Shown here piece by piece: positions 23,224-34,335 of a stretch of 64,000 bases of DNA. The first letter of the stretch is position 1; the number at the start of each line of letters is the position of its first letter. The position numbers and the translations under genes were made by a program. This DNA comes from Galaxea fascicularis (Eukaryota; Cnidaria; Anthozoa; Scleractinia; Euphylliidae): contig OX419347.1 in the NCBI GenBank assembly GCA_948470475.1, forward strand, positions 4,662,038 through 4,726,037, read 5' to 3'. The notes beneath the pieces were generated by a model. That model ran no database searches. It was not told the DNA's origin and worked only from the letters and a program-made list of their open reading frames with translations.

Positions 23224-23545
23224 ATAATGTGACATCTGCGTTTTGTTTTGAAGCTCCTTTAAAGTTAACCGCATCACGCAAACTGAAGCTCTTTGTTTAA
23301 TCAACCGAGCGTCAGCTTAAAGTGAAGCCTACCATTTTAAGCGGTCCTTCAGTTCTGTTTATGTTTCACAGTGAAATTTAATTCAACACACTGACGTTTG
23401 TCTTGACAGGATTACGCGGCTCATAAACGCTTGGTCCCTAATCTTTAAGGAGAAGGTGAAACACGACTCCTCTTATGAATTGACCAAGTTTCACGTTTGT
23501 AAAAAGATTCACGCGGTTAGATTTTATTGCACAGTTAGTCACAAC
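23224..23545. repeat. Segmental duplication, copy 3 (internally deleted)
   Basis: Begins like 19015 onward (GCTCCTTTAAA...TTAACC, CCTACCATTT...AAGCGGTCCTTCAGTTCT) but after the ACGACTCC motif jumps to sequence matching 22198 onward (GACCAAGTTTC, then GATTCACGCGGTTAGATTTT), an internal loss of about 3 kb that removed the exon region. Confidence 0.7.
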
Positions 23546-23824
23546 TAAGTAGGTCTTTTCTGGTATAAAGGTTAGAATCAGATGAATTACTGTATGAACC
23601 AGTTTTCCAAAAACAGTAAGAATATTGGATAGGATACATGAATGCAGCTTTCAAACCAAACTAATTCTTAAACAATCTTAAATTTACAATACATGATCTA
23701 CTAAAATGGTAGGAATAATATTCACAATTATAATCTGTATGAATACTTGAAGATATACTAAAAAACTGAATAGTATGATGATAATAATAATACGATAATT
23801 AATGATAACTAATAATATGACAAT

Positions 23825-23877
23825 ATGATAAAATAATATGATGATGATAATGATGATGACGATGGCGATGGCGATGG

Positions 23878-23911
<34 letters not shown>

Positions 23912-23935
23912 AATGATAATGATGACGATGATACA
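23825..23935. repeat. GATGAC/GATGGC microsatellite
   Basis: Run of GAT-type trinucleotides with GATGGC and GATGAC hexamer phases. Intronic or intergenic. Confidence 0.9.
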
Positions 23936-24506
23936 ATTTTGATGCCAACAACTTTTTACAAATGGTTGAAATTTTGCATTCCAGTTTTGCAGTATTTTTT
24001 TGAAAACTTAGAGACTGTCGATCAAAACTCCCATCCTGCGAAAGAAATGAACTGGAAACGCTTATCGAAGTAGTATAACTTTTTAAGGGAGAAGCCTTCC
24101 AAGGGTTCCGGCCCGTTTAAAATGCCGCGCATGTATTCAGTACTTTCTTTCTAGGGAACTTAGTCACAGCAGAATTGTTGTTATGGTATCGTTTACGTAA
24201 ATCTCCTACTTTCTAGATACGAAAAAAATGTATTTCCTCCATAACCCATGCCAGTTATGAAAAGAAGAGGCCAGGTAAATATTGATCGCTTAGCAAAGTT
24301 TCAGCTTTTTCAATGAACCCTGGCGACGTAAAGGCGTTATTCTCAGAGTAGAAATTAGGTGATTAGAGGGTGATATTTATTCATCTTGGTCTCTGTAACT
24401 TATCTCAAGAGATAACATCATGTACTTCGCATTTTAAGACTATTTTAGTGCTCGGGAGCATTTTAACTGCTTGTATCTTTATTCCTACTAATACTAATAA
24501 TACTAA

Positions 24507-24645
24507 CAAGGCTGTTGCCTAACAGGAAATTGTTAGCCTGCGGCACCCGAATAATAGCTCTGGCCGCCTTAATTTTTCACGGCAACACCTTTCACTTCAC
24601 TTAGCTCCAACGGCCCCTTTAAAATTTTCTTAGGCAGCAGCCTTG
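24507..24645. mobile_element. MITE (CAAGGCTGTTGCCTAA ends), copy a
   Basis: Ends CAAGGCTGTTGCCTAA and inverted TTAGGCAGCAGCCTTG; flanked by ACTAATAATA-like direct repeats. Further copies at 27831-27986 (complete) and 27000-27130 (left end missing), each upstream of a class-B Ig exon or its remnant. Confidence 0.7.
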
Positions 24646-24675
24646 ACTAATAATAATAACAAAGAAATTTTATGA

Positions 24676-24735
24676 TTAAGCTTTAACAACCTGGGAAATG
24701 CTACTTCTTATCCTGTTACTCTGAATGTCAAATGT
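24676..24735 (+). pseudogene. Remnant of a class-B Ig exon
   Basis: AACAACCTGGGAAATGCTAC and the rest of the last 50 bases match the 3' end of the Ig exons at 27198 and 28054, including the AAATGTAAGG donor. The intron lead-in ATTAAGCTTTAACAA is joined directly to it, so most of the exon and its acceptor are deleted. It encodes only a fragment, NNLGNATSYPVTLNVK. Confidence 0.75.
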
Positions 24736-24986
24736 AAGGAAAATCTTTTTTTAAGCTAGGGTACCTATCGATCTATGCTAAATAGAGTGCAATCATGTAG
24801 TGTACCTTAGGAACAAGATCATACTTTGCCACATTACAGACATCGTAGCTTCTAATGGCGAAACTAAATACATGTATGACCAGCACTGAAACTACATACG
24901 TTTAAGACTTTCTCCCTCATCACAGATTACTACTGCGAGGTCTATTTACTGACCATGATTTTCTCCCAACTTCGTTCAAATTATAG

Positions 24987-25271
24987 ATCAGCCTGAGATT
25001 GCAAATCAGCCAAAAAGTCAGAAAGTAACAGAAGGAAATGACGTCATTTTTTACTGTAACGCCACTGGAAATCCAGAGCCGGCTTTTTCGTGGACCATAA
25101 ATGAAACTGCTGTAAATACAACTGCCAATCCTAGAATCAGTTTATCATCACAAAACAAGCAGTTGACCATAACGAATGTGAGTAGAACAGACAGCGGACA
25201 ATACCAATGCACTGCAAACAATTCTATTGGGGCGGAAGCTTTCTCCTATGTTGCTACACTTGATGTGCAGT
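24987..25271 (+). CDS. Ig domain exon 1 (class A)
   Basis: Ninety-five codons, phase 1-1, acceptor TTATAG and donor GTAAGT. One complete I-set-type Ig domain: B-strand Cys in FYCNATGNPEP, core Trp in FSWTI, F-strand DSGQYQC. Several N-glycosylation sequons. The closing T of the split codon gives Tyr when joined to the next class-A exon (DVQY...). Extracellular adhesion or ligand-binding module; partner unknown. Confidence 0.88.
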
Positions 25272-25720
25272 GTAAGTACAAGTTTATAGCTTTCTTTTAT
25301 ACACATTGAAGATTTAGAGTAGCTCAGTGAATAGTTACCAGAGTATAAAAAATTTACAAGTCATTAGCCTAGGTTTTTGAATCAGCCATTCCTTTTTAAA
25401 GTTAAACGAAAAACAAACCTTAAAAGAAATTGGTCACATTTTGCTCACATTGTTTCACAAACTATGATGTATACCATCAAAGAACGCTTCATTTCATCAA
25501 TCTTCAGTAGAGGCATAGAGCTGATACAATTTTCTCACAGTGATAGAGGGCTTTGCTAAACTCCGTGGTACAGATGATGTAATATATTTTTACCGTGCCT
25601 ACCTTTTCGCATTTCTGATGAGGATCAGAATTTCTGGTGTTGAATTGCTGCAATCATGGTCCCTTTTAGAAGACCGATAGTACGATTATTTAAGGGTTTT
25701 TTTTTCATGTTTGGATGCAG

Positions 25721-26006
25721 ACCAACCAGAGTTTACAACTCAGCCAAAACGTCAGACAGTAAATGAAGGAAATAACTTCACTTTAACCTGTAACGCCATT
25801 GGAAACACAGAACCGACTTTTTCATGGACCATAGCTAGAATAGCTGTAAATACGGCTGCCAATCCCAGAATCAGTTTATCGTAACAAAACAATGAGCTGA
25901 GTATAACCCCCCAATGTGAAAAGAACAGACAGCGGACAATACCAATGCACTGCGAACAACACTGTTGGGACGGTTATCTCCAATATTGCTACACTTGATG
26001 TGCAGT
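25721..26006 (+). pseudogene. Ig domain exon 2 (class A), inactivated
   Basis: Aligns throughout with class-A exons and keeps splice borders (GATGCAG acceptor, GTAAGC donor), but has an in-frame TAA at 25882-25884 where siblings have TCA, and about four extra Cs at 25907-25912 (ATAACCCCCCAATG against ATAACCAATG) that shift the frame. If included, a transcript would be truncated. Because neighbouring junctions are phase 1, skipping it leaves the frame intact. Confidence 0.85.
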
Positions 26007-26438
26007 GTAAGCACATGCAGTTTTATACTTACTAAAGATTTGGGGTGACTCGGTCAACAGTTACTACTTTATATAAAGATTAAAAGTCCTTAGCGTTTCT
26101 CATCTTCAATTCTCTTCCTAACGTTAATGGAGAAAAACTGGCTAAAAGACATTGTTGACAACTTTCCCTGCATTGTTTCTCAAGCTTTGATGAAGAGTAT
26201 CTTCATCAAAGCTGAAGTATACCGTGACTTAAAGCCTTAGACCCATATAACTGAAATACTATCTTTTAGTAGAAATAGCTTTTTGCCAAATGCCTTGGTA
26301 CAGATTATGTATATCCACATTGCCTACATTTTGCTTTGATAATAAGGTTCAGAATTTCAATTCCAGTGTGGAATTGCTGCAATCATAATCTGTTTTAGAA
26401 GGCTATGCTTGTGATTTCTTTATGTTTATCAATTACAG

Positions 26439-26717
26439 ACCAGCCAGAGTTTACAACTCAGCTACAAAATCAGACAGTAACAGAAGGAAATAACGTCAGT
26501 TTCTCCTGTAAAGCCATTGGAAATCCAGAGCCGGCGTTTTCATGGACCATAAATGGAGCTACTGTAAATACAACTGCCAATCCCAGCATCAGTTTACAAA
26601 ACAAGCAGTTGACCATAACGAATGTGAGAAGAACAGACAGCGGACAATACCAATGCACTGCAAACAACACTATTGGGACGGTTGCTTTCTCCAATGCTGC
26701 TACACTTGATGTGCAGT
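26439..26717 (+). CDS. Ig domain exon 3 (class A)
   Basis: Ninety-three codons, phase 1-1, acceptor AATTACAG and donor GTAAGT. Ig hallmarks FSCKAIGNPEP, FSWTING, DSGQYQC. It is two to three codons shorter than its siblings in the loop before the Q-N-K-Q-L strand. Confidence 0.88.
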
Positions 26718-27197
26718 GTAAGTACAATTTCATGCTTTTCGTTTTTATACTTCCTAAAGATTTGGGATGACTCGGTCAACAGTTACTAGTTTATATGAGT
26801 ATCACACGGAATTAGGCTTTTTAATCTTCTATTCCTTTTCCAACGTAAATGGTAAAAGAGCTAAAGTAAATTGTTTCCTCATTTTCGTTATATTCTTTCT
26901 CAAGCTGTGATGTAACGGTATTTACATCAATGTTGAAGTCAGTATACTGTGAAATATAGCCTCATCACATCTCTCGATAAAGCCGTAGAACTGAGATACG
27001 TTAGCCTGGGGCACCCGAATAATAGCTCCAGCTGCATTAATTTTTTACGGCAACACCTTTCACTTCATTTGTTGGGGTCCCAAGTTCTCAGCATTTAGCC
27101 CCTTAAAAATTTTCTTAGGCACCAGCCTTGACTAATAATAATAATGAAGAAATTTTGTGATTAAGCTTTAACAAAATGGCTTATTTTCAAATTTCAG

Positions 27198-27479
27198 TTA
27201 CCCCACAGATTACAGAACATCCACCAAATACGACAGCAGCAGAAGGAAGTAATGTGACTTTATCGTGTAACGCCAGTGGAAATCCAGTACCATCAATATC
27301 ATGGACCAAAGATGGGTCCATTTTAAGTGCAAGCGACAATTCAAGAATCGACTTGGCAGGAGACAATAAAAAATTGACAATAACAAATGTGATCAAAACA
27401 GACAGTGGAAACTACAGATGTGTGGCTACCAATAACCTGGGAAATGCTACTTCTTATCCTGGTACTCTGGATGTCAAAT
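27198..27479 (+). CDS. Ig domain exon 4 (class B)
   Basis: Ninety-four codons, phase 1-1. A different Ig subtype: PQITEHPPNTTAAEG lead, LSCNASGNPVP, ISWTKDGSIL, a DLAGDNKKLTI strand, DSGNYRC. Resembles I-set domains of hemicentin- and FGFR-like proteins. Nearly identical to the next class-B exon (differences S/T, N/D and K/M), so duplicated recently. Confidence 0.88.
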
Positions 27480-27559
27480 GTAAGGAAAATCTTTTTTTAG
27501 GATATTGGTGTCGCCATGGTTACTAACATGATTACCAAATTTTGGAACAGAAAATATAA

Positions 27560-27700
27560 GTACGATAATAACAATAAGGATAATAATAATGATTATGATG
27601 ATGATAATCATGACGGTGACGATAAATAATAATAACGATAATGATAATCATGACGATGACGATAACGATTACGATTATGATAATGATAATGATGAGGCCT
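27560..27700. repeat. AAT/GAT-rich microsatellite
   Basis: Mixed AATAAT, GATGAT and GACGAT trinucleotides in the intron between the two class-B Ig exons. Confidence 0.85.
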
Positions 27701-27830
27701 GATGACATTTTGATCTCTGTAACTTATTTCAAGAGATACCATCATGTACTTCGCATTTTAAGACTATTTTAGTGCTCGGGAGCATTTTAACTGCTTGTAT
27801 CTTTATTCCTACTAATACTAATAATACTAA

Positions 27831-27986
27831 CAAGGCTGTTGCCTAACAGGAGCCCGTTAGCCTGGGGCACCCGAGTAATAGCTCCAGCTGCCTTCATTTT
27901 TCACGGCAACACCTTTCACTTCATATGTTGGGCTCCTACGTTCTCAGCGTTTAGCCCCTTTAAAATTTTCTTAGGCACCAGCCTTG
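27831..27986. mobile_element. MITE (CAAGGCTGTTGCCTAA ends), copy c
   Basis: Complete copy of the element at 24507-24645, with ACTAATAATA-type flanks. Its position, about 70 bases before a class-B Ig exon, shows it was duplicated along with the exon. Confidence 0.7.
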
Positions 27987-28053
27987 ACTAATAATAATAA
28001 TGAAGAAATTTTGTGATTAAGCTTTAACAAAATGGCTTATTTTCAAATTTCAG

Positions 28054-28335
28054 TTACCCCACAGATTACAGAACATCCACCAAATACGACAGCAGCAGAA
28101 GGAAGTAATGTGACTTTATCGTGTAACGCCAGTGGAAATCCAGTACCAACAATATCATGGACCAAAGATGGGTCCATTTTAAGTGCAAGCGACGATTCAA
28201 GAATCGACTTGGCAGGAGACAATAAAATGTTGACAATAACAAATGTGATCAAAACAGACAGTGGAAACTACAGATGTGTGGCTACCAATAACCTGGGAAA
28301 TGCTACTTCTTATCCTGGTACTCTGGATGTCAAAT
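28054..28335 (+). CDS. Ig domain exon 5 (class B)
   Basis: Ninety-four codons, phase 1-1; tandem duplicate of 27198-27479 at a spacing of 856 bases, with flanking intron also duplicated. Canonical Cys/Trp/Cys core is intact. Confidence 0.88.
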
Positions 28336-28799
28336 GTAAGGAAAATCTTTTTTTTCAAGAGAGGGTACCTAAATATGTGGTTATAGTTTTTAAATTATAA
28401 GTTTCAACAAACGACGGAACTAGGTACATGTATGACTAACTTTAACACTACTTGTACCTTACCTCGTGTTATTAATTTTCCAATTTATTTTTTCAATTAT
28501 TTTGTCGTTTTGATTTTCTTTCCGTATTTTTGACACAAATGAAACATCTCTCCTTTTCTTACACTGAGTAACATTTGACACACGAACTGATTTACTATGA
28601 TGTATCAAATAAGCAGAGGGGAATCAGAAAGGAAATAGATTCAAACAGCATTTTGTTTAGGCAAAAGAGCCCAGACTACGCCTTATTTGTACAGTTAAGT
28701 TTCTTACTGAACGTGCTATGGTTTGATTTATATCTGTTTGATCAGGTCCCCATATCATCTTGGTGACCTTCGTATCAGTGTCTTTTTCATGAGCCCCTT

Positions 28800-28998
28800 C
28801 CAGGCTCCCGAAAATTCGACCTCATGTCAGTCTAGCAAGTAAATATTTATCCAGATACGTAATACATAACTTATCATATTACAACTCTGTGAAGTGCCGT
28901 TCGTACTGCACGTCGTATGTGTGACCGTTTAAACGCTAAAAACGGGGAGATGAAACACTGTTTAAAGGCTTGAGTAGCTCTAAATCTCACCGAATACA
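28800..28998 (+). promoter_or_regulatory. Putative promoter region shared with the 15256 first exon
   Basis: Homologous to 15041-15255: shared blocks GTCAGTCT, TAAATATTTAT, ATACGTAAT, ATCATATTACAA and GAGATGAAACACTGTT in the same order and spacing, ending just before the ATG in each. Conservation of the block before two signal-peptide exons suggests a duplicated promoter and 5' UTR; core elements are not proven. Confidence 0.45.
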
Positions 28999-29068
28999 AT
29001 GAGAGCTATGAAGGTTGATCTTCGAATCCTCCTTCTCTTCATTGCATGTATATCTTCATCCTTTGAAG
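28999..29068 (+). CDS. Signal-peptide first exon 3
   Basis: ATG at 28999 gives MRAMKVDLRILLLFIACISS, then SFEG, and a phase-1 GTAAGC donor. The basic n-region and the LLLFIACI core are those of a secretion signal. Paralogue of the exon at 15256. The next downstream coding exon found is the Ig exon at 33763. Confidence 0.8.
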
Positions 29069-30509
29069 GTAAGCCATAAAACAAAATATGTTTACAATAT
29101 TAATAATATGATGATACTGATGGTTTCTTTCGTTTTTACAACATTTAACTATTAAAATATTACATTAGAAGTATTAGAGATACAGCAAATTGCAATTATA
29201 CATGAAATGTTCACCGCTATGTACTGGTTCACGATCGGTAACGAAACGTATGACGTTATGCTACTACGGCAGCATGTTACTCTTAATATAAGACGCCTGG
29301 TAGTATCGATTAAACTGATCTTTTTTAAACAACATTTTAAATAACCATCTAAGCAAGTTATTGCATCATTGAAACGTTCTTTCTTGTGGTTACCGATACG
29401 ATGTTAATTTAACTCTTGACCGACTACTAAATTCTCCAAAGAATATCTTACGTAAAGTGTTAACGAGAATTTCGGCGCAGGAGTAATTGTGTAGGTTTAA
29501 CGAGTGCCTGGTACCTTTTTTGTTTGAGTCAAATGATACAGCAGTTCCGGCTTCTTATTTTAACCTTTGTTTCGAAGAAAGACAACTTCTATTGTAAATA
29601 TACTTCATAAATGTCTGTAACTTCCGCAATTCCGGTTACATCATTACATCGGCTATGTCTACACTATACCGGATAGCTTGTCATGTCGACATGAACAATA
29701 CTACGGCGTGGTTTGTACAGAAACGGCCCGCAACTGGGACAAGTCGTGACGATTCACTTTAAAGATCGATTCGGCGCAGCTTCGCTCCGTTAGAAAAATC
29801 GCTCCGAAGTCAGCGTTTTATGTGTGAACAAAAGCCCTATCCGATATGGTTTCCGTGTCGGCCTAAGAGCTATTCGCTATAGTGTAGACCTGTAGCCTTA
29901 TTCAATTTCACCCAGCCTCGTAAGCAAGGCGCTTTCGTAAGCAACAAGCAACAAATTTGAATATATCATCTTCAAGGTTCTGTTTTTTCGAACTTAAATG
30001 CATTTCCTTTACTTCTGTACACTGTTTCCTTTCATTTTGAAATTTCAACACACATTTTTCTTGATGGCGTTACACAAGTCAAGCACACCTGACATTTTCG
30101 TAGCTGATAAACACATATCTTCGTCACTCGATGTCACAATTTACCCACCGGTTCCCATCTATCCATTTTCTGTTTATTCCCTTTGAGTCTTGTAGGTTCT
30201 CTTTTCGCATGCTTTGTTTTGTTTCCTTTCTTTTTGTACCGTCACCAAGAATAGGTGAAGATGCGAGAAGTAGCAAATCTGAATATGTAGTTGATTTTTT
30301 TTGTTGTAGGTTGACCTGATGTTGTTAGAATGCCTTTGTTCTATTGTAAACTTGGGGCAACAGATTTCGGAGTAACTGCGGAATAGCCTGCCATTTTTAA
30401 GCTACACCACTGAAAAATGTGGCAGTAATGTTCTCAGGATTGATAATAGATCGTAGTAGATAGGTGGATACGCTGTTCCGAGGACCTAATCCTCACCGTA
30501 ACGCTAATT

Positions 30510-31584
30510 CAGGGTCCGAAATTGCGCCTTCCAGGTCGCCAATGCGACTAGAAATTGAGTGCTGGCGACCCGGAATTTCACAGCTGGTCGCCAGCTAGCG
30601 ACTTATAAAGCTCACTGTTATTGTGGACTTTCAGCGTTCAGAGAAAGTGATTTCTAAGAACAAACCTCGAAGCTATTTGCCAGCAGATGTCTTACTTTTT
30701 GTCCTGTTGATGTTTATGAATTAATAGGGAAACAAATTTTCCGGTTAATTTACCTTCACAACAGTACAATCCGCTACGATCAGTACGAGTTGAACGTTTC
30801 CAAAGCCCTATTTTTTTGTCAGCGATTTCTACTGAAGTACAGTAAATACGTTGAATATGGGGAATTATCGAGTACCCATATATGTGTACGGAACTATGCA
30901 CAACTGTACTACACTACGTTTCCCATATATAACGCACTTAAAATACGTATTGCAGGTGCACAAAGCCACATGCTCTAGTGTTATCCTCTGCAATAAAAAG
31001 GTGCAGTGCAGTAGCTCCTTCCCCTTTCTTTATACACCAGGCCTTGGTTGTTCAAAGGTTGGATAGCGCTATCCACCGGCTTTCCCATTACTTATCCGCT
31101 GGATAGTGATTTATCCGGTAGATTGCGCTATCCATGTTTGAACAACCGGGGCCAGGTAAACATTATTTCGGTGGACAGGTACGAGTAATGTGGCACGGTT
31201 TTGGCATGGTAAGAGCAACATGGCGTCTTGACTCGCATTTATGTTTCGTAGCACTTACGGGACAAATAGAGTTTAGAAATGATCAGTGCGCTCATGAACA
31301 GGTGGCTTTCTGTACCTGCGTTCTAGGTCAGAAAAGTAATTTGTTGAAAAAAAAAATGAATAAGTACTTCATTCATACATGTAAGGATGCTTTCTTGTAT
31401 CGGGAACGAGAATAGTGCAATTTTTCAGCATAAAAATATCCATACCATGCATTTTTGTTGTTTAAACTTTTCTTTAAAAAAGGGAGGGGGAGGTTTTGGC
31501 GACTACAATTTGCCCTCTGGCGACCAAAAATTTATATTCGATCGCCAGTGGGCGCCCACATAAAACAGTTAATTTCGGACCCTG
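30510..31584. mobile_element. hAT-like DNA transposon derivative
   Basis: Ends CAGGGTCCGAAATT and inverted AATTTCGGACCCTG. CAGGG termini are typical of hAT elements; the inner TIR region carries repeated TGGCGACC/GGTCGCC motifs. The 8-bp flanks only partly match. No transposase recognised. Confidence 0.6.
31040..31152. mobile_element. Nested foldback MITE
   Basis: Arms GGCCTTGGTTGTTCAAA and inverted TTTGAACAACCGGGGCC, with GGATAGCGCTATCCA palindromes inside. Inserted in the 30510-31584 element. Confidence 0.7.
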
Positions 31585-32495
31585 GCTATGGAAATTTGCG
31601 TTTAGAACGGAGGCATTGAGTGTGAATGCGCTTGTTTTATTTAGTTCAATAGATGATTCATCTATTCACACGCAAATTAAACTCATTTTCATGTGAATGA
31701 AAATTGATTTGCATTTGAAATGATGAGCACCTAGACTCGCTTTGAAAAAGAGGCCTGAGGTAACTCGGAAATTGCCTATTACGTTTAGAAATTGTCATCC
31801 TAATCTGCATTTAGTTGGAAGATCTTCTCTAATTCCAGAAGCCAAGAAAATGAAAAGCCTTTAAAGCTTGGTCTATTTTTCTGGGTTATTGATTGTATTA
31901 CTAGCTATTTTGAAATTCATATTCACATAAGTCTCGTGAATCTTGTTCCCTTCTCTTTTAATGCTGAACCCAACAATTTGAACCTAGCTTTGCCGGTATT
32001 TGAACATTGCATATTGAATTCCGCTGACTTAGAATTCATTCTGACTTTTATAAGTACTGGTTTTTGACATGTTATCCAATTTTCACTTAGTTGTACTTGA
32101 ATCAATTACCTTGACATTTATTTAGAAACTCAGAGTAGCACTTGTACATCAAATTCTTGATCTTGCAGGTGACCTAAATTCTCACCTGTCATCAATATTG
32201 CTTTTTCCTATTGAGATGCCTAGCAATTTAAAAGTGGAAGGCTCGTGATATTTGACGTTTTGTTTGCACAGAACACCCCTATTAATTCCCGTTGGAAAAC
32301 GTTATGGTTCGTGTCGTCACATTCAGAAAGTTTCGGAAAGTGTGAGGTACCGGTTGCCATGGGGTAATCCACTTTTGTAATTCTTTTCAATCCAAAGATT
32401 TATGCATCATCCTTTGACTGCAAAGGTTGGAGTATGTGGTGAGCACATCGGCGTAAGTGTGGAACAGAAACTTGTGTCTTCGGATCATAGTTAAA

Positions 32496-32547
32496 ATGAG
32501 TGTTAAGGCATTGTTACTAGTTTTGCTCGCGCCGTTCACGCTAGGAG
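32496..32547 (+). CDS. Signal-peptide first exon 4
   Basis: ATG at 32496 encodes MSVKALLLVLLAPFTLGG: a single Lys, then a strongly hydrophobic core and small residues. Phase-1 end at a GTTAGT donor. Structure parallels exon 2 at 19775 (short, Gly-ending, GTT donor). It is the nearest signal exon to the Ig array that begins at 33763. Confidence 0.7.
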
Positions 32548-33762
32548 GTTAGTAGAGCCCAGTCGGATAGTACAAGGAAGTACGCTATGTGATTATTTTA
32601 AAAGATAGTGTTGCCTCGGCAAGTGTCAGGCAACTACTACCTTTAAGGTAGTAATCGTCATTTAGGTAACTTATTAGGGAAATCCGATTATTTTATTAGA
32701 CAGTTGCTGTTCGTTCGAGTTTTGGCATTATTTCCGTCCTTATCAATGTCCTTTGTTGTGTAGGTGATAGATTTAACAACTGGGTCTTAAATCGTACCAC
32801 ATTAGAGCATGATGCCTTCATTCTCAACTGATTCCTCGTTCTTAAAGTGCTTCCAAACTGTTAACCTTTGATAGGACTCCATTTCCTTTATTACCAGTTA
32901 CTTTTGTTAGGAGTTTCTAATCTACCACGGATCAGTTGCAATGTAGAGCACGGTGAACTCTGGTTTCTGACATCGTTTCTGACATTACAGGGACCCAGAA
33001 TAATAATAATAATATGACGATGACGATGATGATGACAATGACGATGACGATGACGACGACGATGATGATAATAATGGTGATCATGATGATGATGGTGATT
33101 TTGACGGCAACAACATCATTCTCGTCCCCAGAGCCGACGTTCCTTCTGGCCTGCGGCATAGATCGAGAGCTCTGGCTGGTTCCAAACCACGAAGTCCGTG
33201 AGTCACGGACTTCCGGCTCTTCTGCGCAAACTCAGAAATTTGAAACAATAGTTGTTGCCAACGGCTACAAAAATGCACCTTCACTGCGACTGCGCATATT
33301 TCGGAACTGGCCAGAGCTCTCGATTCTACCGCAAGCCAGAAGGATTGTGAGCTCTGGGGACGAGAATGCAACAACATCTTTTTTTGTTAGAAAAGGCTTA
33401 GAGAGGCTTTAGAAAACTTAGAGACTGGCGATCAAAATTCCCGTGGACTGAGCAGTAAAACGTAGGAACGAAACTACCCTCCTGCAAAAGAATTGAATGG
33501 CAAACGCCTATCGAAGTAGTATAACGTTCCAAAAAAGAAACCTCAAGGGTTCCGTTTAAAATGCGCCTGTAGTCAGTATTTGTTTGTTGTTATGGCATCG
33601 TTTACTTTTACCTCCTTCTTTCTAGATACAGGCTATGTATATTTACCCTGCCTAACATTTCGCTTTGATGATAAAGTTCACAATTTGAAGTGCAGAATTG
33701 CTGCAATTATAATTTGTTTTAGAAGGCCATGTCTGTGATTTCTTTATTTTTATCAATTACAG
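32548..33762. other. Intron upstream of Ig exon 6
   Basis: No coding exon. Contains a (GATGAC/ATGACG) microsatellite at about 33000-33110 and an inverted GAGAGCTCTGGC / CCAGAGCTCTCG pair between 33169 and 33323. Confidence 0.5.
33000..33112. repeat. ATGACG/GATGAT microsatellite
   Basis: Trinucleotide run starting AATAATAAT and continuing through ATGACGATGACG to GATGATGGTGAT. Confidence 0.9.
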
Positions 33763-34044
33763 ACCGGCCTGAATTTACAACTCAGCCACAAAATGAGACA
33801 GTAAGAGAAGGAAATAACGTCACTTTATCCTGTAACGCCACTGGAAATCCAGAGCCGACGTTTTCATGGACCATAAATGGAACTGCTGTAAATACAATTG
33901 CCAATCGCAGAATCAGTTTATCATCACAAAACAAGCAGTTGACCATAACGAATGTGAGCAGAACAGACAGCGGACAATACCAGTGCACTGCAAACAACAC
34001 TATTGGGACGGTTGTCTCTATTAATGCTACACTTGATGTGCAGT
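33763..34044 (+). CDS. Ig domain exon 6 (class A)
   Basis: Ninety-four codons, phase 1-1, acceptor ATTACAG, donor GTAAGT. DRPEFTTQPQNETVREG, LSCNATGNPEP, FSWTINGTAVN, DSGQYQC. Sequons at NVT, NGT, NVS, NNT and NAT positions make it heavily glycosylatable. Confidence 0.9.
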
Positions 34045-34335
34045 GTAAGTACAATTTTACACCTTTCGTTTTTATAGTTACTAAAGATTTGAGGTGACTC
34101 TGTCGTTAGCGTTTTTCATCTCCAATTCCCTTTCTAACGTTAATGGAGAAAAACTGACTAAAAGATTGAAGTTGTTAACCCATTTTCCCTACATTGTTTC
34201 TCAAGCTGTGATAAAGGGTATCTTCAATAAAGCTGAAGTATACCGTTACTCAGAGCCTCATCACATCTCTCCGTAAAGCCATAGTGCTGAGATACCTTCT
34301 TTTAGTGGGAACAGGTTTTTGACAAATGTCCTGGT

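Larger units (their letters stand above)
29069..32495. other. Intron or spacer with transposons
   Basis: No supported coding exon. Holds the hAT-like element at 30510-31584 with a nested foldback at 31040-31152. Confidence 0.5.

Noticed and set aside
23825..23935. Possible CRISPR-like or regulatory array
   Set aside because: It is a plain trinucleotide microsatellite in an animal genome.
33014..33412. 132-codon plus frame starting with Met/Thr repeats
   Set aside because: The start is a translated ATGACG microsatellite; the rest has no domain or splice evidence.
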